Positions 19,634 through 28,497 of a stretch of 28,497 nt of DNA are shown piece after piece. The first letter of the stretch is position 1; each line of letters starts with the position of its first letter. The stretch lies in IMG/VR virus record IMGVR_UViG_3300047554_000268, positions 1 through 28,497 of that record. One strand, written 5' to 3'. A program made the translations under genes and the position numbers. A model generated the notes under the pieces. That model did not search any database and was not told the origin of the DNA. It worked only from the letters and a program-made list of their open reading frames with translations. This DNA is from a virus.

Positions 19634-19921
19634 ATGCGCGGATTGTCGAACGACATTCACTGTCACATTTCATATGGCGATATCCGTGTAGCGATGGTCG
19701 CGGAGGGCTGTTCATGGTCGCCTGACGTTGCTCGCGATATCACCAACCGTACTGCCGAAGTGTGGCATAACGCACTCTTGGAGTTGTATCGGTTCGGTAT
19801 GTTGGAGCAGCCCTCCGAAGAGGAATACGAAGACGATGATGAGAGTGACGAGTACGGTGTCACTTTTGATGAGAAGATTCTACACGAGCGTATCGTGAGA
19901 TTGGAAGGCGAAGATGGCTAA
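19634..19921 (+). CDS. Acidic hypothetical protein, 95 residues
   Basis: The first 60 residues look like a compact alpha/beta unit with C, H and W residues (C-H-I-S-Y-G-D-I-R-V-A, W-H-N-A-L-L-E-L). The C-terminal third is an acidic run (E-E-E-Y-E-D-D-D-E-S-D-E). GAGGGAG precedes the ATG and the end overlaps the next gene by 8 bases. Function unknown. Confidence 0.7.
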   Translation: MRGLSNDIHCHISYGDIRVAMVAEGCSWSPDVARDITNRTAEVWHNALLELYRFGMLEQPSEEEYEDDDESDEYGVTFDEKILHERIVRLEGEDG

Positions 19922-20369
19922 CGGTCATGGCGGAAGCCGCACCCCGAATAGCCCTGCAGCAGTTTCCGGTCCTGGCGCTCTTTCTCGCCGCACGGACGGT
20001 GGGCCGCAGCAGCAGACCACGCCGATGACTGGTATGGGTTATGGCGAGAATGCTGACTATAATCAGATGCAGAGTGCGGCACCGCTTGCCGCTTCACGTT
20101 CCGCTAAGTCGCCGGCTGTAAAGCAGCGCGAGGCGAAGACTACTGGCAAGCAGGCTGGATCTTCAGCAACCCCGTTGTTTGCGGAAACCCAGCGTCCCGA
20201 AGAGCCCGTAACTGCTGGTTCCGATGTTGGCCCAGGCCCAGGTTACCAGCGTATGCCCGGTATTCGTCCGACTAATAGCCTTGCAGAGACTTTGGAGAAG
20301 CTTTTGCCGTACGATGACAACGGAGATATTACGGAGTTCTATCGTCTCGCTGTTAGCCGAGGGTGGTAA
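19914..20369 (+). CDS. Low-complexity likely virion protein, 151 residues
   Basis: The product is Gly/Pro/Ala/Gln/Ser-rich for about 115 residues (N-G-H-G-G-S-R-T-P-N-S-P), with a folded-looking C-terminal part (S-L-A-E-T-L-E-K-L-L-P-Y-D-D-N-G-D-I). Similar Gly-rich proteins stand just before large structural genes in other phages. It ends directly at the TTG of the giant gene, so the two are coupled. Role unknown. Confidence 0.7.
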   Translation: MANGHGGSRTPNSPAAVSGPGALSRRTDGGPQQQTTPMTGMGYGENADYNQMQSAAPLAASRSAKSPAVKQREAKTTGKQAGSSATPLFAETQRPEEPVTAGSDVGPGPGYQRMPGIRPTNSLAETLEKLLPYDDNGDITEFYRLAVSRGW

Positions 20370-23300
20370 TTGGCTATCGAAAAGTTCAGTGATGGAACGC
20401 CGGCACCCGCAAAGAAGTTTCAGGACGGTACCCCGGCTCCAGCAGTGACAGAGCGAGAGAACCAGATTCTCGCGATGACTCCGGAACAGGAGATAGCCGC
20501 TAATCCTACGGCTACTCAGACTGGTCCGTATTTGGCAGAGAAGGCACGCTTGTCTGCCCAGCAGTCTTACGACAAGGTTGTTTCTGGTTACCGACCACCA
20601 AAGGCTACTGGTCGTCCTGCTGTTATGACGGCCGCAGCGAAGCAGCGTCTTGAGAAGGAAAACGCCAACGTTGCTTCATGGAATAAGCGTCTTGCTATTC
20701 CAATCCAGAGTTACCCGAGCCTCGCTAAGGCTATGGCAGACGCTCCCGATCTTACTGAGGCTGACGTTCGTCGTGTAGTTAATCTTGCTGCAGCATGGAC
20801 TACTGCTCAGGCTATTGAGTCACAGGAAATTGATCAGGGCAAAATCAACATTCTCATGTCCCTGAATCCCGTTCAGCGCGGTGTTGTAATTGATATCCTA
20901 TCTTCCCGTGCTAGTGTGCAGCAGGACTCTATCGAGCGTGCGCGTCGTGATCAGCGTCTCGCTGAAGAAGAGCGTGCAACGTGGGGTCCGGCTAAGCAAC
21001 TTGCTGCTGGTTTTGATCAGGGTCTTGCTGATCTTGGCACTGGTTTCATGAAAACAGTTGACACGATCTTTGAGGGAACCCTGCAGACTGCGGCAAGCGG
21101 AGCAAGTACTTTCTTTAAGAACAAGCGCGAAAGCGGTCAGTTCCTTCCGTTCCAGCCAAGTCTCACTGGTGACATAAATCTAGTTACCGACCTATTTACT
21201 CAGTGGGATGAAGCCGAACTTGGACAGTACGATGATGCTGTTATTGAGCAGGCACGCCAGAAGTATGGTAATGCCCCAGTTGATTTGATTCTTGAAATCA
21301 AGCAGGCGCAGATTGAAGGCGACCCCGATCCCCTGATGACTGTCAGCTCAAGGTATGTCAACGATCCGACTCGGGCAGAATACATTTCCCTTCTGACTCA
21401 GCGAGTGATTGATGATCCCGAGCGTGAGCAACAGCAGAAGGATATGCTTGCTCTCGTTAACCGTATTGACAGTGCATCAAGCAGTGACTTCGGTGGCATT
21501 GTAACAACTAACAACTGGTTTGATGGTCAGCCTCTTGACATAGATAACCCGTGGCGTTCAAACACGGCAAGAGTTGGCTTGGCTAAGGCGCTTAACGTGA
21601 CCGCAGCAGTCGTACTTGATCCGACAATTGCGTTGTCTAAGGGTGTTCGAATCGCTAAGGGCGTTCGTTACGGTCTTGATAAGATTGCCTCAACCGCTGG
21701 TGCGGAAAGCGTTCAGACTGCCCTGACTATGCCAGAGGTCTATGGGTACATCAATAATCTTACTGATGATGTCGCCAAGTACATTTCAATGCGATCCGCT
21801 GGTCAAGATACAGCAAAGTTTGGTAAGGCGATTGACAACCGATACCGTGCATACTTTGATCCTTCGGTGATTTCTGATCTCGTTAAGGCTAACGTTACTA
21901 CTCCTGAAGCTTTCATTCAGTACGTTCAGGACACCAATCGTATGGCTCAGATTGCTCGTGGTCAGATTGCCGGCATGGAAGAAGTTGGCATTCTCACCAA
22001 GAGTCAGGCCTCTAAGCAGATTGCTGAGGTTGAAGGCCAGACTGTTTTTGGTCGCATGTATGGTCAGCAGGGCGCTCGTCGTTCAAAGCCACTGCTCCCC
22101 GGTAGTAACATCATTCCCACGTACAACATAACCAGAAGCATCTCTAACGCTATTCAGAAGATCGGTCCTACGAAGAATCGCGAAAAAGAAGTTCGTAAGC
22201 TGTTTGGTGACGCTAACGATCCGAACAAGTCTTTCGGAATGATGCTCAATGAGGGTGCCGAAGAACTTGGAAAGTCGGCAAGGCTCAGGGTTAAGGGCGG
22301 TACCGTTTCTGGAAACGTTGCCGCTGCATGGGATAAGACTTCTCGACTTCTTTCCACTACTCCTGGCGTAGAAAAAATCTACACTAAGGATGCTAGAGAC
22401 ACTGCCGTCTTCTACAAGTTTGCCCGTATGCACCTACCCAAGCGTCAGGCGCAGTTGCTTGCCGACGAGTGGCGTAACGGAACTCAGGCTGAGCGTGTTC
22501 TTATGTGGATTGGTACCGTTCGTACTGCCACTTACGCTCGCGGCTTTGAAGATATTAGTAACATGGTTCTTCGTCTTCCCGATGGGACTAAGACTACGGT
22601 TGACGAGTACGTAAAGACTCTAAACGTTGGCACTAGAACTGACGTTATGTTCTCCCCTCGATCTGTTGAGGTTTTTGATGGAGAGTCTTTTGTTCCTTTT
22701 GATCGTTTTGCGGTTGACTACCAGGATGTCACTGGTTTACCGCTGAACGTGGGCAATGTTGGCAACGATATCGTTCGCACCTCGCCGTCTGATTTCAACG
22801 GTATTGAGCATCCTTTGCATCTTTGGCAGACTAGCGACTACCTAGCCGTGCCGAACATGAATGAACTGCAGCGTATCACTAAGCGTAACCGCTTGATTAA
22901 CCATATTCGCAATTCTAGCGACGGTGGCGGTCAGGCTACGGAGCTCGTCAACTGGTGGTCGCTGCTTAACCTTGCTGGCCCTCGTTACGCTACCCGTAAC
23001 GCCTTTGAGGACATCGGTCTGTACGCATTGACCGGCGGATACCTCATGGATTTCGTTAAGGGCGCTGCTGCGGCTAAGGGTATTCGCGAAGCTCGTGGAC
23101 TCAAGCCAGGTATCTTGGCCCGTACCCGCCGTAAGATCGGTGGAGAGGCAAAGCCTGGAGACGAAGACTACAGCATTTGGGAAAACGTTTTCAAGCCTCA
23201 GTTGAATAGGCAAGAAGTTGCAGAGGCCAAGGCTGCTGCAGCAGAGGGCGATCTCGTTAAACTTCGCCAACTTGCATTAAAAGCAACCGTGCGCCTTGAG

Positions 23301-25835
23301 GCTGGTCGTCTACTTAGTCCTGACGAGGAACGTTACCTTGTTGACTTCATTTCAAGCAATGCTTCATTTGCTAAGCTTGACGAGGTATCACAGACTACTT
23401 ACTACGCCGCCTCTGGTGTTCAGCCTGGTGTTGACGTTTCGGTTATTCCGGTTGGCGGAATGACTGTTGGTGAGGGTGTAGTTGTTTACCCGCGTGGTGA
23501 ATACACTAACATTCTCATGAGTGCTGACGCTGGTCAGCGCCTTGATGCTGCAAGGTTTATTTACTGGCATCGCAATATTCGTAACACGATTCTTGCCGAT
23601 GGTACTCTTGGTAAAATTGCAGTGGCAAACCTTGACAATCCAGAAGAGGCCACTCGTCTTATCGCTCAGGAACTTGCTAAGCCTAGTTCGCTAGAGTACA
23701 AGCAGAGGCTCGCAGCATTCTACGATGTCCGTGTGAATGTTAGCGACGACGAGTTTGCGCGTCGCTATATTCAGGATGTGTACAATACTTTCAGCCGTGC
23801 CGATGGATCACTCAATACGAATCTTTGGCGAAAGTTTATTTCGGAAAGTTCCGACGGGAATCGTATTGTTCGATTCACAAAGATGGTTGACGGCAAAAAG
23901 CAACCAGTAGTTACTGTTGATGATCTTCGCAAAATGAATGGCGAAGACATGCCGAAGTATGTTCTCGGACGCGAGACTAGCCGTGAGGCCATTGCCGTCA
24001 ACATGGGAGTTGACGATAAGATTTGGTCAGTACTGGGTAACATGGTTGCTCGTATTTCCAAAGAACCAATCTTCATGGCAAACTACTTCCGTGCCCGTAA
24101 GCAACTTGCTGGATACGAAGCACGCCTTATTGAAGAAATCGGACCAGACCTGGCGAGAGATACCGTTACCCGTCACGCCGTTGATCGGGCAACGACAATC
24201 AGCTTCTCTTACACGGACAACCCAGCCAACCAAACTATCCTCGCTTGGCGTTTACGTAACTGGGCTCGATACTACCGTGCCACGGAAGACTTCTACCGTC
24301 GTGTGTACCGCATGGGTAAGTTTGAGCCTATCGGTTTCTACAAGGCCGCGTTGACGTTGAACGCACTTGAGGACCAGGGATTCGTGTATAACGATGACTA
24401 CGGGGATAAGTACTTTATTTACCCCGGTGACGGTCTAGTGAATACCGCTATTCATCGGGTCGCTTCGTTCTTTGGCAACAATGACTCAATGATGTTTGGG
24501 ACAACGCCGCTTATATTCGGTGGCAAGGTTAAGATGCTTGCCCCGTCGCTTGATCCCAAGGCAGCGATTCCGACCCTGAGTGGACCCATCTCTTCCATCT
24601 CTTTCAAGCTTCTCGCTAGTGTTGTTCCGGCGTTGCAGCCGATGGAGAAGTACGTGTTGGGTGAATACTCTATCGGTAAGACTATTGCCGAGACTAGCCT
24701 GTCTTCTTCCGTTATCCGCTTCCTTGCTATAATGGACCGCAACGAGCGTGATTCTATTTTTGCTAGTTCATACATGAGCGCAATTAAGATTCTCACTGCT
24801 GCTGGTAAAATGCCAGAACTAAGCGAAGGAAATCGCGATAAGGCGCAGCAGGATATTTCTCGCCTAACTACTACCGTAATTATGACTCGATTTGCTGCAG
24901 GCTTTATTTACCAAGCATCTCCACAGATTATGGAGAATGACGTAACTTGGTTTGCTCGGCAGTACGGTACGCCTAGCATGAGCAGTGATTACATTGGTCG
25001 TGTTAAGAAGTTCCGCGAGGCAGGAGAGACCGACCCGTATGGCATGGCCCTTCAGGAGGGTGTCAGCCTCTTTGGTCCCAGTTATGCTGCTTTCTCGGAA
25101 AGCGAGTCGGAGCGCGGGGAAGGACTGAAGTCACTTCCCGAGCTTAACTACACTGAGGAAACGCTTAAGTTTATTCAAGATAATGAAAACCTGATTAGCA
25201 AGTATCCGGCTTCTTCGCAATTCCTTGCCCCGCAGGCAGACGGTGAGCTAAGTATTCCTGCTATTAAATACTATGCCGATCAGAATATCCGTGTCCCACG
25301 TAGTTACATTACGTATGCCGAGGATATCGCTTATGCTGAGGGTAAGTTCTACTACTACCAGATTATGCGCGACTACAGGGCAGCAGTTGATGCGGCAGAA
25401 AACGCCGGCGAAGTTGGTAAGGCTGAGTCTGCTAAAAAGGTAGCCATGACTAATCTCTACAAGGATTATCCTGGGTTGCAGGAAAAGATCAAGGACTCAA
25501 TGGATATTTCAGATTGGGAAAATCAAGCCCTTAATCGAGATAATCCTGAAAGTGTCCGTCGCATGGTTGAGGATTACTATGCTGGAAAGTTTGGTCCTAT
25601 CCCTAACTCGGTTAAGTACATTGCCGAGTCGCTTTCTACGTACGATTATTTTACCACTGAGATGAATAAAATTAGTGGATCGTCTGCTCCTGAAAAAACC
25701 GCAAAGAACACCTACAAGGGTGCTTTGCTTAAGTCTCTTCAGGATATTGCGAAGGATGATGTGAATGCTGAGATGTTTATTCGCAGAGTTCTTTATCCGA
25801 TTCTTGATGCCGACAGAGAAGGAAACGTTGAATAA
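20370..25835 (+). CDS. Giant 1821-residue probable virion/internal protein
   Basis: This is the largest gene in the window. It starts with TTG directly after the previous TAA, with GAGGG upstream. The N-terminus repeats a short unit (K-F-S-D-G-T-P-A-P-A then K-F-Q-D-G-T-P-A-P-A). The rest is a long mixed alpha-helical sequence with few Cys. A W-W-S-L-L-N-L-A-G-P-R-Y segment near residue 870 and an aromatic-rich N-W-A-R-Y-Y-R-A-T-E-D-F-Y-R-R-V-Y stretch near 1300 stand out. I see no protease, lysozyme or tape-measure repeat. Position between portal and the next virion genes suggests an ejected internal protein or large head/tail component. The function is inferred from size and place only. Confidence 0.8.
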   Translation: MAIEKFSDGTPAPAKKFQDGTPAPAVTERENQILAMTPEQEIAANPTATQTGPYLAEKARLSAQQSYDKVVSGYRPPKATGRPAVMTAAAKQRLEKENANVASWNKRLAIPIQSYPSLAKAMADAPDLTEADVRRVVNLAAAWTTAQAIESQEIDQGKINILMSLNPVQRGVVIDILSSRASVQQDSIERARRDQRLAEEERATWGPAKQLAAGFDQGLADLGTGFMKTVDTIFEGTLQTAASGASTFFKNKRESGQFLPFQPSLTGDINLVTDLFTQWDEAELGQYDDAVIEQARQKYGNAPVDLILEIKQAQIEGDPDPLMTVSSRYVNDPTRAEYISLLTQRVIDDPEREQQQKDMLALVNRIDSASSSDFGGIVTTNNWFDGQPLDIDNPWRSNTARVGLAKALNVTAAVVLDPTIALSKGVRIAKGVRYGLDKIASTAGAESVQTALTMPEVYGYINNLTDDVAKYISMRSAGQDTAKFGKAIDNRYRAYFDPSVISDLVKANVTTPEAFIQYVQDTNRMAQIARGQIAGMEEVGILTKSQASKQIAEVEGQTVFGRMYGQQGARRSKPLLPGSNIIPTYNITRSISNAIQKIGPTKNREKEVRKLFGDANDPNKSFGMMLNEGAEELGKSARLRVKGGTVSGNVAAAWDKTSRLLSTTPGVEKIYTKDARDTAVFYKFARMHLPKRQAQLLADEWRNGTQAERVLMWIGTVRTATYARGFEDISNMVLRLPDGTKTTVDEYVKTLNVGTRTDVMFSPRSVEVFDGESFVPFDRFAVDYQDVTGLPLNVGNVGNDIVRTSPSDFNGIEHPLHLWQTSDYLAVPNMNELQRITKRNRLINHIRNSSDGGGQATELVNWWSLLNLAGPRYATRNAFEDIGLYALTGGYLMDFVKGAAAAKGIREARGLKPGILARTRRKIGGEAKPGDEDYSIWENVFKPQLNRQEVAEAKAAAAEGDLVKLRQLALKATVRLEAGRLLSPDEERYLVDFISSNASFAKLDEVSQTTYYAASGVQPGVDVSVIPVGGMTVGEGVVVYPRGEYTNILMSADAGQRLDAARFIYWHRNIRNTILADGTLGKIAVANLDNPEEATRLIAQELAKPSSLEYKQRLAAFYDVRVNVSDDEFARRYIQDVYNTFSRADGSLNTNLWRKFISESSDGNRIVRFTKMVDGKKQPVVTVDDLRKMNGEDMPKYVLGRETSREAIAVNMGVDDKIWSVLGNMVARISKEPIFMANYFRARKQLAGYEARLIEEIGPDLARDTVTRHAVDRATTISFSYTDNPANQTILAWRLRNWARYYRATEDFYRRVYRMGKFEPIGFYKAALTLNALEDQGFVYNDDYGDKYFIYPGDGLVNTAIHRVASFFGNNDSMMFGTTPLIFGGKVKMLAPSLDPKAAIPTLSGPISSISFKLLASVVPALQPMEKYVLGEYSIGKTIAETSLSSSVIRFLAIMDRNERDSIFASSYMSAIKILTAAGKMPELSEGNRDKAQQDISRLTTTVIMTRFAAGFIYQASPQIMENDVTWFARQYGTPSMSSDYIGRVKKFREAGETDPYGMALQEGVSLFGPSYAAFSESESERGEGLKSLPELNYTEETLKFIQDNENLISKYPASSQFLAPQADGELSIPAIKYYADQNIRVPRSYITYAEDIAYAEGKFYYYQIMRDYRAAVDAAENAGEVGKAESAKKVAMTNLYKDYPGLQEKIKDSMDISDWENQALNRDNPESVRRMVEDYYAGKFGPIPNSVKYIAESLSTYDYFTTEMNKISGSSAPEKTAKNTYKGALLKSLQDIAKDDVNAEMFIRRVLYPILDADREGNVE

Positions 25836-27139
25836 TGGCTGACCCGACTCCATCGGCTTCGCCGACACCTTTTCCGAGTCCCCGTGTTACTGGAGGTTAT
25901 TACACTGATGCCCAAAATGAGGTCAATGGTACTACCAGTGAAAATACCTTCAGTGGCACTGGGCTAGAATCATTAAAGGTTAAACCAGAAAATCAGGGGA
26001 TGGCTTACATTCCCAAGCCTGGTGTGGATGTTCCCTTCCCTGGCATTCTACCCACTCCAGGTCGCGCTGGTCGCCCTGCTCGCCCTAGTGACCCAGTGTA
26101 CAATCAGTGGGTTAGTAAGGCAGATGCAAGCAACCTGTTTACTGATCTTCCCGATTGGCAGCAGGAGATGTTCACCAACATGGCTACGGCCAAAGGTGGT
26201 AACAGTACTCCTGAAAGTATCTACAAGAAGTATGTGGCCGTTTCCGCAAACCGCTCTAAGGGTGAGACTGGTCAAAGATTTACTCCTGGGGAACTGGCAT
26301 ATTCTGACATAGCTTCGGGTAAGGCACCGTACACTAGTGCTGGTGCTGACACTGGGCCTGGAACTACTACTGGTGCTCGCGCTTATAGTGGTCCGGTTTC
26401 TACTGTAACTCAACTCGGTGACGAAGACATTCGTCGAATGGCTAACGAAGAGGCGATGAGCCTTATTGGTCGCGATGTTACTGATGCTGAGTTTAAGAAG
26501 ATTATGACTGCGGTTCGCCGTGCCGAGGCACGCAACCCTTCGGTCACTGGCGGTAAGGGTGCTTCTCGTACTTCAGTTCAGGGTCTTTCTGCTGAGGCTC
26601 GTGCTGAGATTATTCGTGAGAAGACTGCTGGGTTTATCGCTAAGGATGTTGCTCTTGCTGAAGAGGCAACGATCTATGGTGAAGCCAGTAAGACGATGAA
26701 TGATCTGCGTTCTTGGGCACAGGCTAATGGTGTAACTCTTACCGATAACAGTATTCGCCAGTACGCACAGCAGGTTATCAAGGGTGATCGTACCACTGAT
26801 GACATCAAGGCTGATCTTCGACGAACCTATGTTGCTGGCTCTTACCCGGCTTGGGCTGATCGCATTAATGCTGGTGAGGATATTGCGGATATTGCTGAGC
26901 CGTATCGTCGCACGATGGCGAATCTGCTTGAGGTTCAGGATCAGGACATTACGTTAACTGACAATACCTTGCGTTCGGCTTTGCAGGGTGTTGGTCCTGA
27001 TGGCAAGCCTGCGATTGTTCCGATCTACGAGTTTGAGAAGAAGGTTCGTAAGGATCCTCGCTGGCAGTACACGAACAATGCTCAGGCTGACTACTCTCGT
27101 GCTGCTTACGACATTCTGAATATGTTTGGATTGAGGTAA
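25835..27139 (+). CDS. Probable virion protein, 434 residues
   Basis: The product has a Pro/Ser/Thr-rich N-terminus and a mostly helical remainder with an Ala/Glu-rich middle. The ending D-P-R-W-Q-Y-T-N-N-A-Q-A-D-Y is a pattern I recall from C-termini of large virion-associated proteins in several phage groups. Its ATG overlaps the stop of the giant gene (TAATG), so it is probably made with it. Candidate partner of the giant protein. Confidence 0.75.
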   Translation: MADPTPSASPTPFPSPRVTGGYYTDAQNEVNGTTSENTFSGTGLESLKVKPENQGMAYIPKPGVDVPFPGILPTPGRAGRPARPSDPVYNQWVSKADASNLFTDLPDWQQEMFTNMATAKGGNSTPESIYKKYVAVSANRSKGETGQRFTPGELAYSDIASGKAPYTSAGADTGPGTTTGARAYSGPVSTVTQLGDEDIRRMANEEAMSLIGRDVTDAEFKKIMTAVRRAEARNPSVTGGKGASRTSVQGLSAEARAEIIREKTAGFIAKDVALAEEATIYGEASKTMNDLRSWAQANGVTLTDNSIRQYAQQVIKGDRTTDDIKADLRRTYVAGSYPAWADRINAGEDIADIAEPYRRTMANLLEVQDQDITLTDNTLRSALQGVGPDGKPAIVPIYEFEKKVRKDPRWQYTNNAQADYSRAAYDILNMFGLR

Positions 27140-27144
27140 CCTAA

Positions 27145-28203
27145 GTGGCAGTTAAGAAGAAGACTGGGCCAGCTACCGGTTTGCTTGACGCAATGGCTTT
27201 TGCTCAGCAACAGGCTGCTGCGTCGCAGAAGGCTGCTGCCGATGCGGCTGCTACACAAAACGCAATAGCATACTGGAATAAAAAAGACGAAGCCATTGCT
27301 GCCGGCATTACTGGTGGGACAAACGCACCAGCACAAGCCGCACCAGTAATGTACGATCGTGCTCCCGCACGTGAAGCATTGATGGCACTTTTCCGCCAGT
27401 ACGGCATGGAGGATCTTGCTAGTTCTGTTGACTCGTTCATTGTTGACAATGGAGCAAACGATACTTACACACTGGCTGAGCGTGTTCGATCTTCGGATCA
27501 GTACAAGAATCGTTTCAAGGGTCTGCTTGCTCTTCGTAACAAGGGCATAACTGACGTTGCAGATGAGGGACAGTATCTGCGTCTTGAGGCTGACTATCGT
27601 CAGAAGTTTCGCGAGTCTGGACTTCAGTCTTTTCTTGGAACTGCTGGTACGCAGACGGAACGTGATGCTATCGCTGACTTAGTTGGCAAGTACTCGTTGT
27701 CCGTGAATGAGGTTGGTGATCGTATTGCTGACGCTCAGCGCGTGATTGCCGATACTCCGCAGGAGGTTCGAGATTCGCTGCAGCGTTACTACAATGTTGA
27801 TCCCAATACTCTCGTGTCTTACGTTCTTGATCCAGTGCGTAACGCTCAGCAGGTTAACCGTCTAGCGAATGCCGCCATTGTTGGTGGTTATGGTACTCGT
27901 GCTGGTCTTGATATTAGCCTTGAAGCCGCTGGCGGATTCTCTGATCTGTTCAATAACCAGGATCTTAATTTGGATGCGTTGCAGACTGATCTTTCCGCCG
28001 CTCGCACAATCCGTGACGAAACTAAGCGTCTCGCTGAGATTGAAGGCAAGGATCTTACGGACACTGAGGCGTTCCAGGCACAGTTGAAGACCAGTGCCGA
28101 AGCGGAGCAGAAGGTCAAGAAGCTACAGTCCAGTGAGCGTGGACGTTTTGGTGGATCTTCTGGATTCGCGAAGGGGGCGCTGTCGCGTCCTAACGTGTTC
28201 TAA
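27145..28203 (+). CDS. Probable virion protein, 352 residues
   Basis: It begins at GTG 27145 with GAGG nine bases before. The first 60 residues are Ala/Gln-rich and helical. The middle has V-R-S-S-D-Q-Y-K-N-R-F-K-G and Q-Y-L-R-L-E-A-D-Y-R-Q-K-F, which resembles a conserved segment of phage structural proteins near scaffold/capsid genes as I recall. The tail is charged and ends G-A-L-S-R-P-N-V-F. Six bases separate it from the 434-residue gene. Probably part of the same virion sub-assembly. Not firmly identified. Confidence 0.75.
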   Translation: MAVKKKTGPATGLLDAMAFAQQQAAASQKAAADAAATQNAIAYWNKKDEAIAAGITGGTNAPAQAAPVMYDRAPAREALMALFRQYGMEDLASSVDSFIVDNGANDTYTLAERVRSSDQYKNRFKGLLALRNKGITDVADEGQYLRLEADYRQKFRESGLQSFLGTAGTQTERDAIADLVGKYSLSVNEVGDRIADAQRVIADTPQEVRDSLQRYYNVDPNTLVSYVLDPVRNAQQVNRLANAAIVGGYGTRAGLDISLEAAGGFSDLFNNQDLNLDALQTDLSAARTIRDETKRLAEIEGKDLTDTEAFQAQLKTSAEAEQKVKKLQSSERGRFGGSSGFAKGALSRPNVF

Positions 28204-28212
28204 CTAGGACAC

Positions 28213-28291
28213 CCGTAGCAAGCCCCAAGGTGGGGCAGCAGGCTGTAAACCTGTCGCTTAGGCACGCAAGGTTCGATTCCTTGGCTACGGA
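28213..28291 (+). tRNA. tRNA-Tyr (anticodon GTA)
   Basis: A full cloverleaf is visible: acceptor CCGTAGC (28213-28219) with GCTACGG (28284-28290), D stem GCCC/GGGC, anticodon stem GCAGG/CCTGT with loop CTGTAAA (anticodon GTA at 28245-28247), a 12-base variable arm (class II, as expected for bacterial tRNA-Tyr), and T arm CAAGG-TTCGATT-CCTTG. The discriminator is A and no CCA is encoded. It lies ten bases after the stop of the 352-residue gene, inside the virion block. Confidence 0.95.
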
Positions 28292-28294
28292 CTC

Positions 28295-28319
28295 TCGTCA
28301 GACCGACCGGCCCTGACGA
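28295..28319 (+). terminator. Hairpin after the tRNA
   Basis: TCGTCAG (28295-28301) and CTGACGA (28313-28319) form a perfect 7-bp stem with an 11-base loop, four bases after the tRNA. There is no T-run, so it may be a processing/stability element rather than a true terminator. A further inverted repeat CATTCAT/ATGAATG (28344-28350, 28385-28391) lies in the leader of the next gene. Confidence 0.45.
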
Positions 28320-28402
28320 TGCGAAGACCGGTAGCAACAGCCACATTCATCTCCCCTGGTGGGTGTGTGGGTTGCGTCACACTAATGAATGGGAGTAATA
28401 AA

Positions 28403-28497
28403 ATGACCGACAACTACGACTGGGAAGATGACGACGACGATTTCGAGTCAACGTCTAAGGGAAGCACCGATGTTCTGAAGGAACTTCGTAAGGCTAA
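28403..28497 (+). CDS. Start of acidic protein, possible scaffold (truncated by window)
   Basis: ATG 28403 is preceded by GGGAG. The visible 31 residues begin M-T-D-N-Y-D-W-E-D-D-D-D-D-F and turn basic at the edge. A strongly acidic start and position after portal and virion genes fit a scaffolding protein, which would be followed by the major capsid gene outside the window. Only the N-terminus is seen, so this is a guess. Confidence 0.6.
   Translation, partial: MTDNYDWEDDDDDFESTSKGSTDVLKELRKA

Noticed and set aside
28213-28291. tRNA as a phage integration site
   Set aside because: It is a complete functional-looking tRNA in the phage virion block and no integrase or att core repeat is visible.

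Overview
This window is part of the genome of a tailed double-stranded DNA bacteriophage (Caudoviricetes). The host is most likely an actinobacterium. Evidence for that: moderately GC-rich coding DNA, a WhiB-family iron-sulfur regulator (a family confined to Actinobacteria and their phages), actinobacterial-type DnaA boxes (TTGTCCACA), frequent GTG/TTG starts, and very tightly packed genes with start/stop overlaps. No integrase, excisionase or recognisable immunity repressor is visible, so lifestyle cannot be decided from this window.

The layout has four blocks. (1) 38-5585, plus strand: a tightly coupled DNA-metabolism operon. It encodes a RecB/Cas4-like nuclease split into two ORFs, a Cys-containing Ala/Pro-linker protein, a RecA/DnaB-superfamily ATPase, an Hjc-like Holliday junction resolvase, a primase split into a zinc-finger gene and a Toprim gene, a small membrane protein, a possible MazG-like protein, a metallophosphoesterase and a sigma-70-like factor. 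(2) 5582-12554, minus strand: about 27 mostly tiny genes in one leftward train, meeting block 1 tail to tail at a shared CTAG. Recognisable products are a dCMP deaminase, a secreted lysozyme/transglycosylase-like protein, a WhiB-like protein and a cytosine-5 DNA methyltransferase. Many of the rest are acidic or small CxxC knuckle proteins, including at least eight short genes that I found by reading the sequence between the longer ORFs. (3) 12555-14264: a 1.7-kb apparently non-coding divergent control region with palindromes, direct repeats, hairpins and two perfect DnaA-box matches. (4) 14265-28497, plus strand: the packaging/virion block. It holds basic Lys/Ala-rich proteins, large terminase, portal, a run of small conserved proteins, a 1821-residue giant protein, two further likely virion proteins, a tRNA-Tyr(GUA), and the start of an acidic protein in the position expected for a scaffold.

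Inferred scheme: block 1 copies and recombines the genome and supplies a phage transcription factor. Block 2 is an early/host-takeover module, with modification (methyltransferase), nucleotide supply (deaminase) and transcription control (WhiB). Block 3 separates the two transcription directions and may hold an origin and operators. Block 4 packages DNA and builds the capsid with its internal contents. The most unusual points are the nuclease whose predicted Fe-S ligands lie on two polypeptides, the split primase with a strong internal ribosome-binding site, the array of start-associated sequences and knuckle microproteins in block 2, and the repeat-rich control region.
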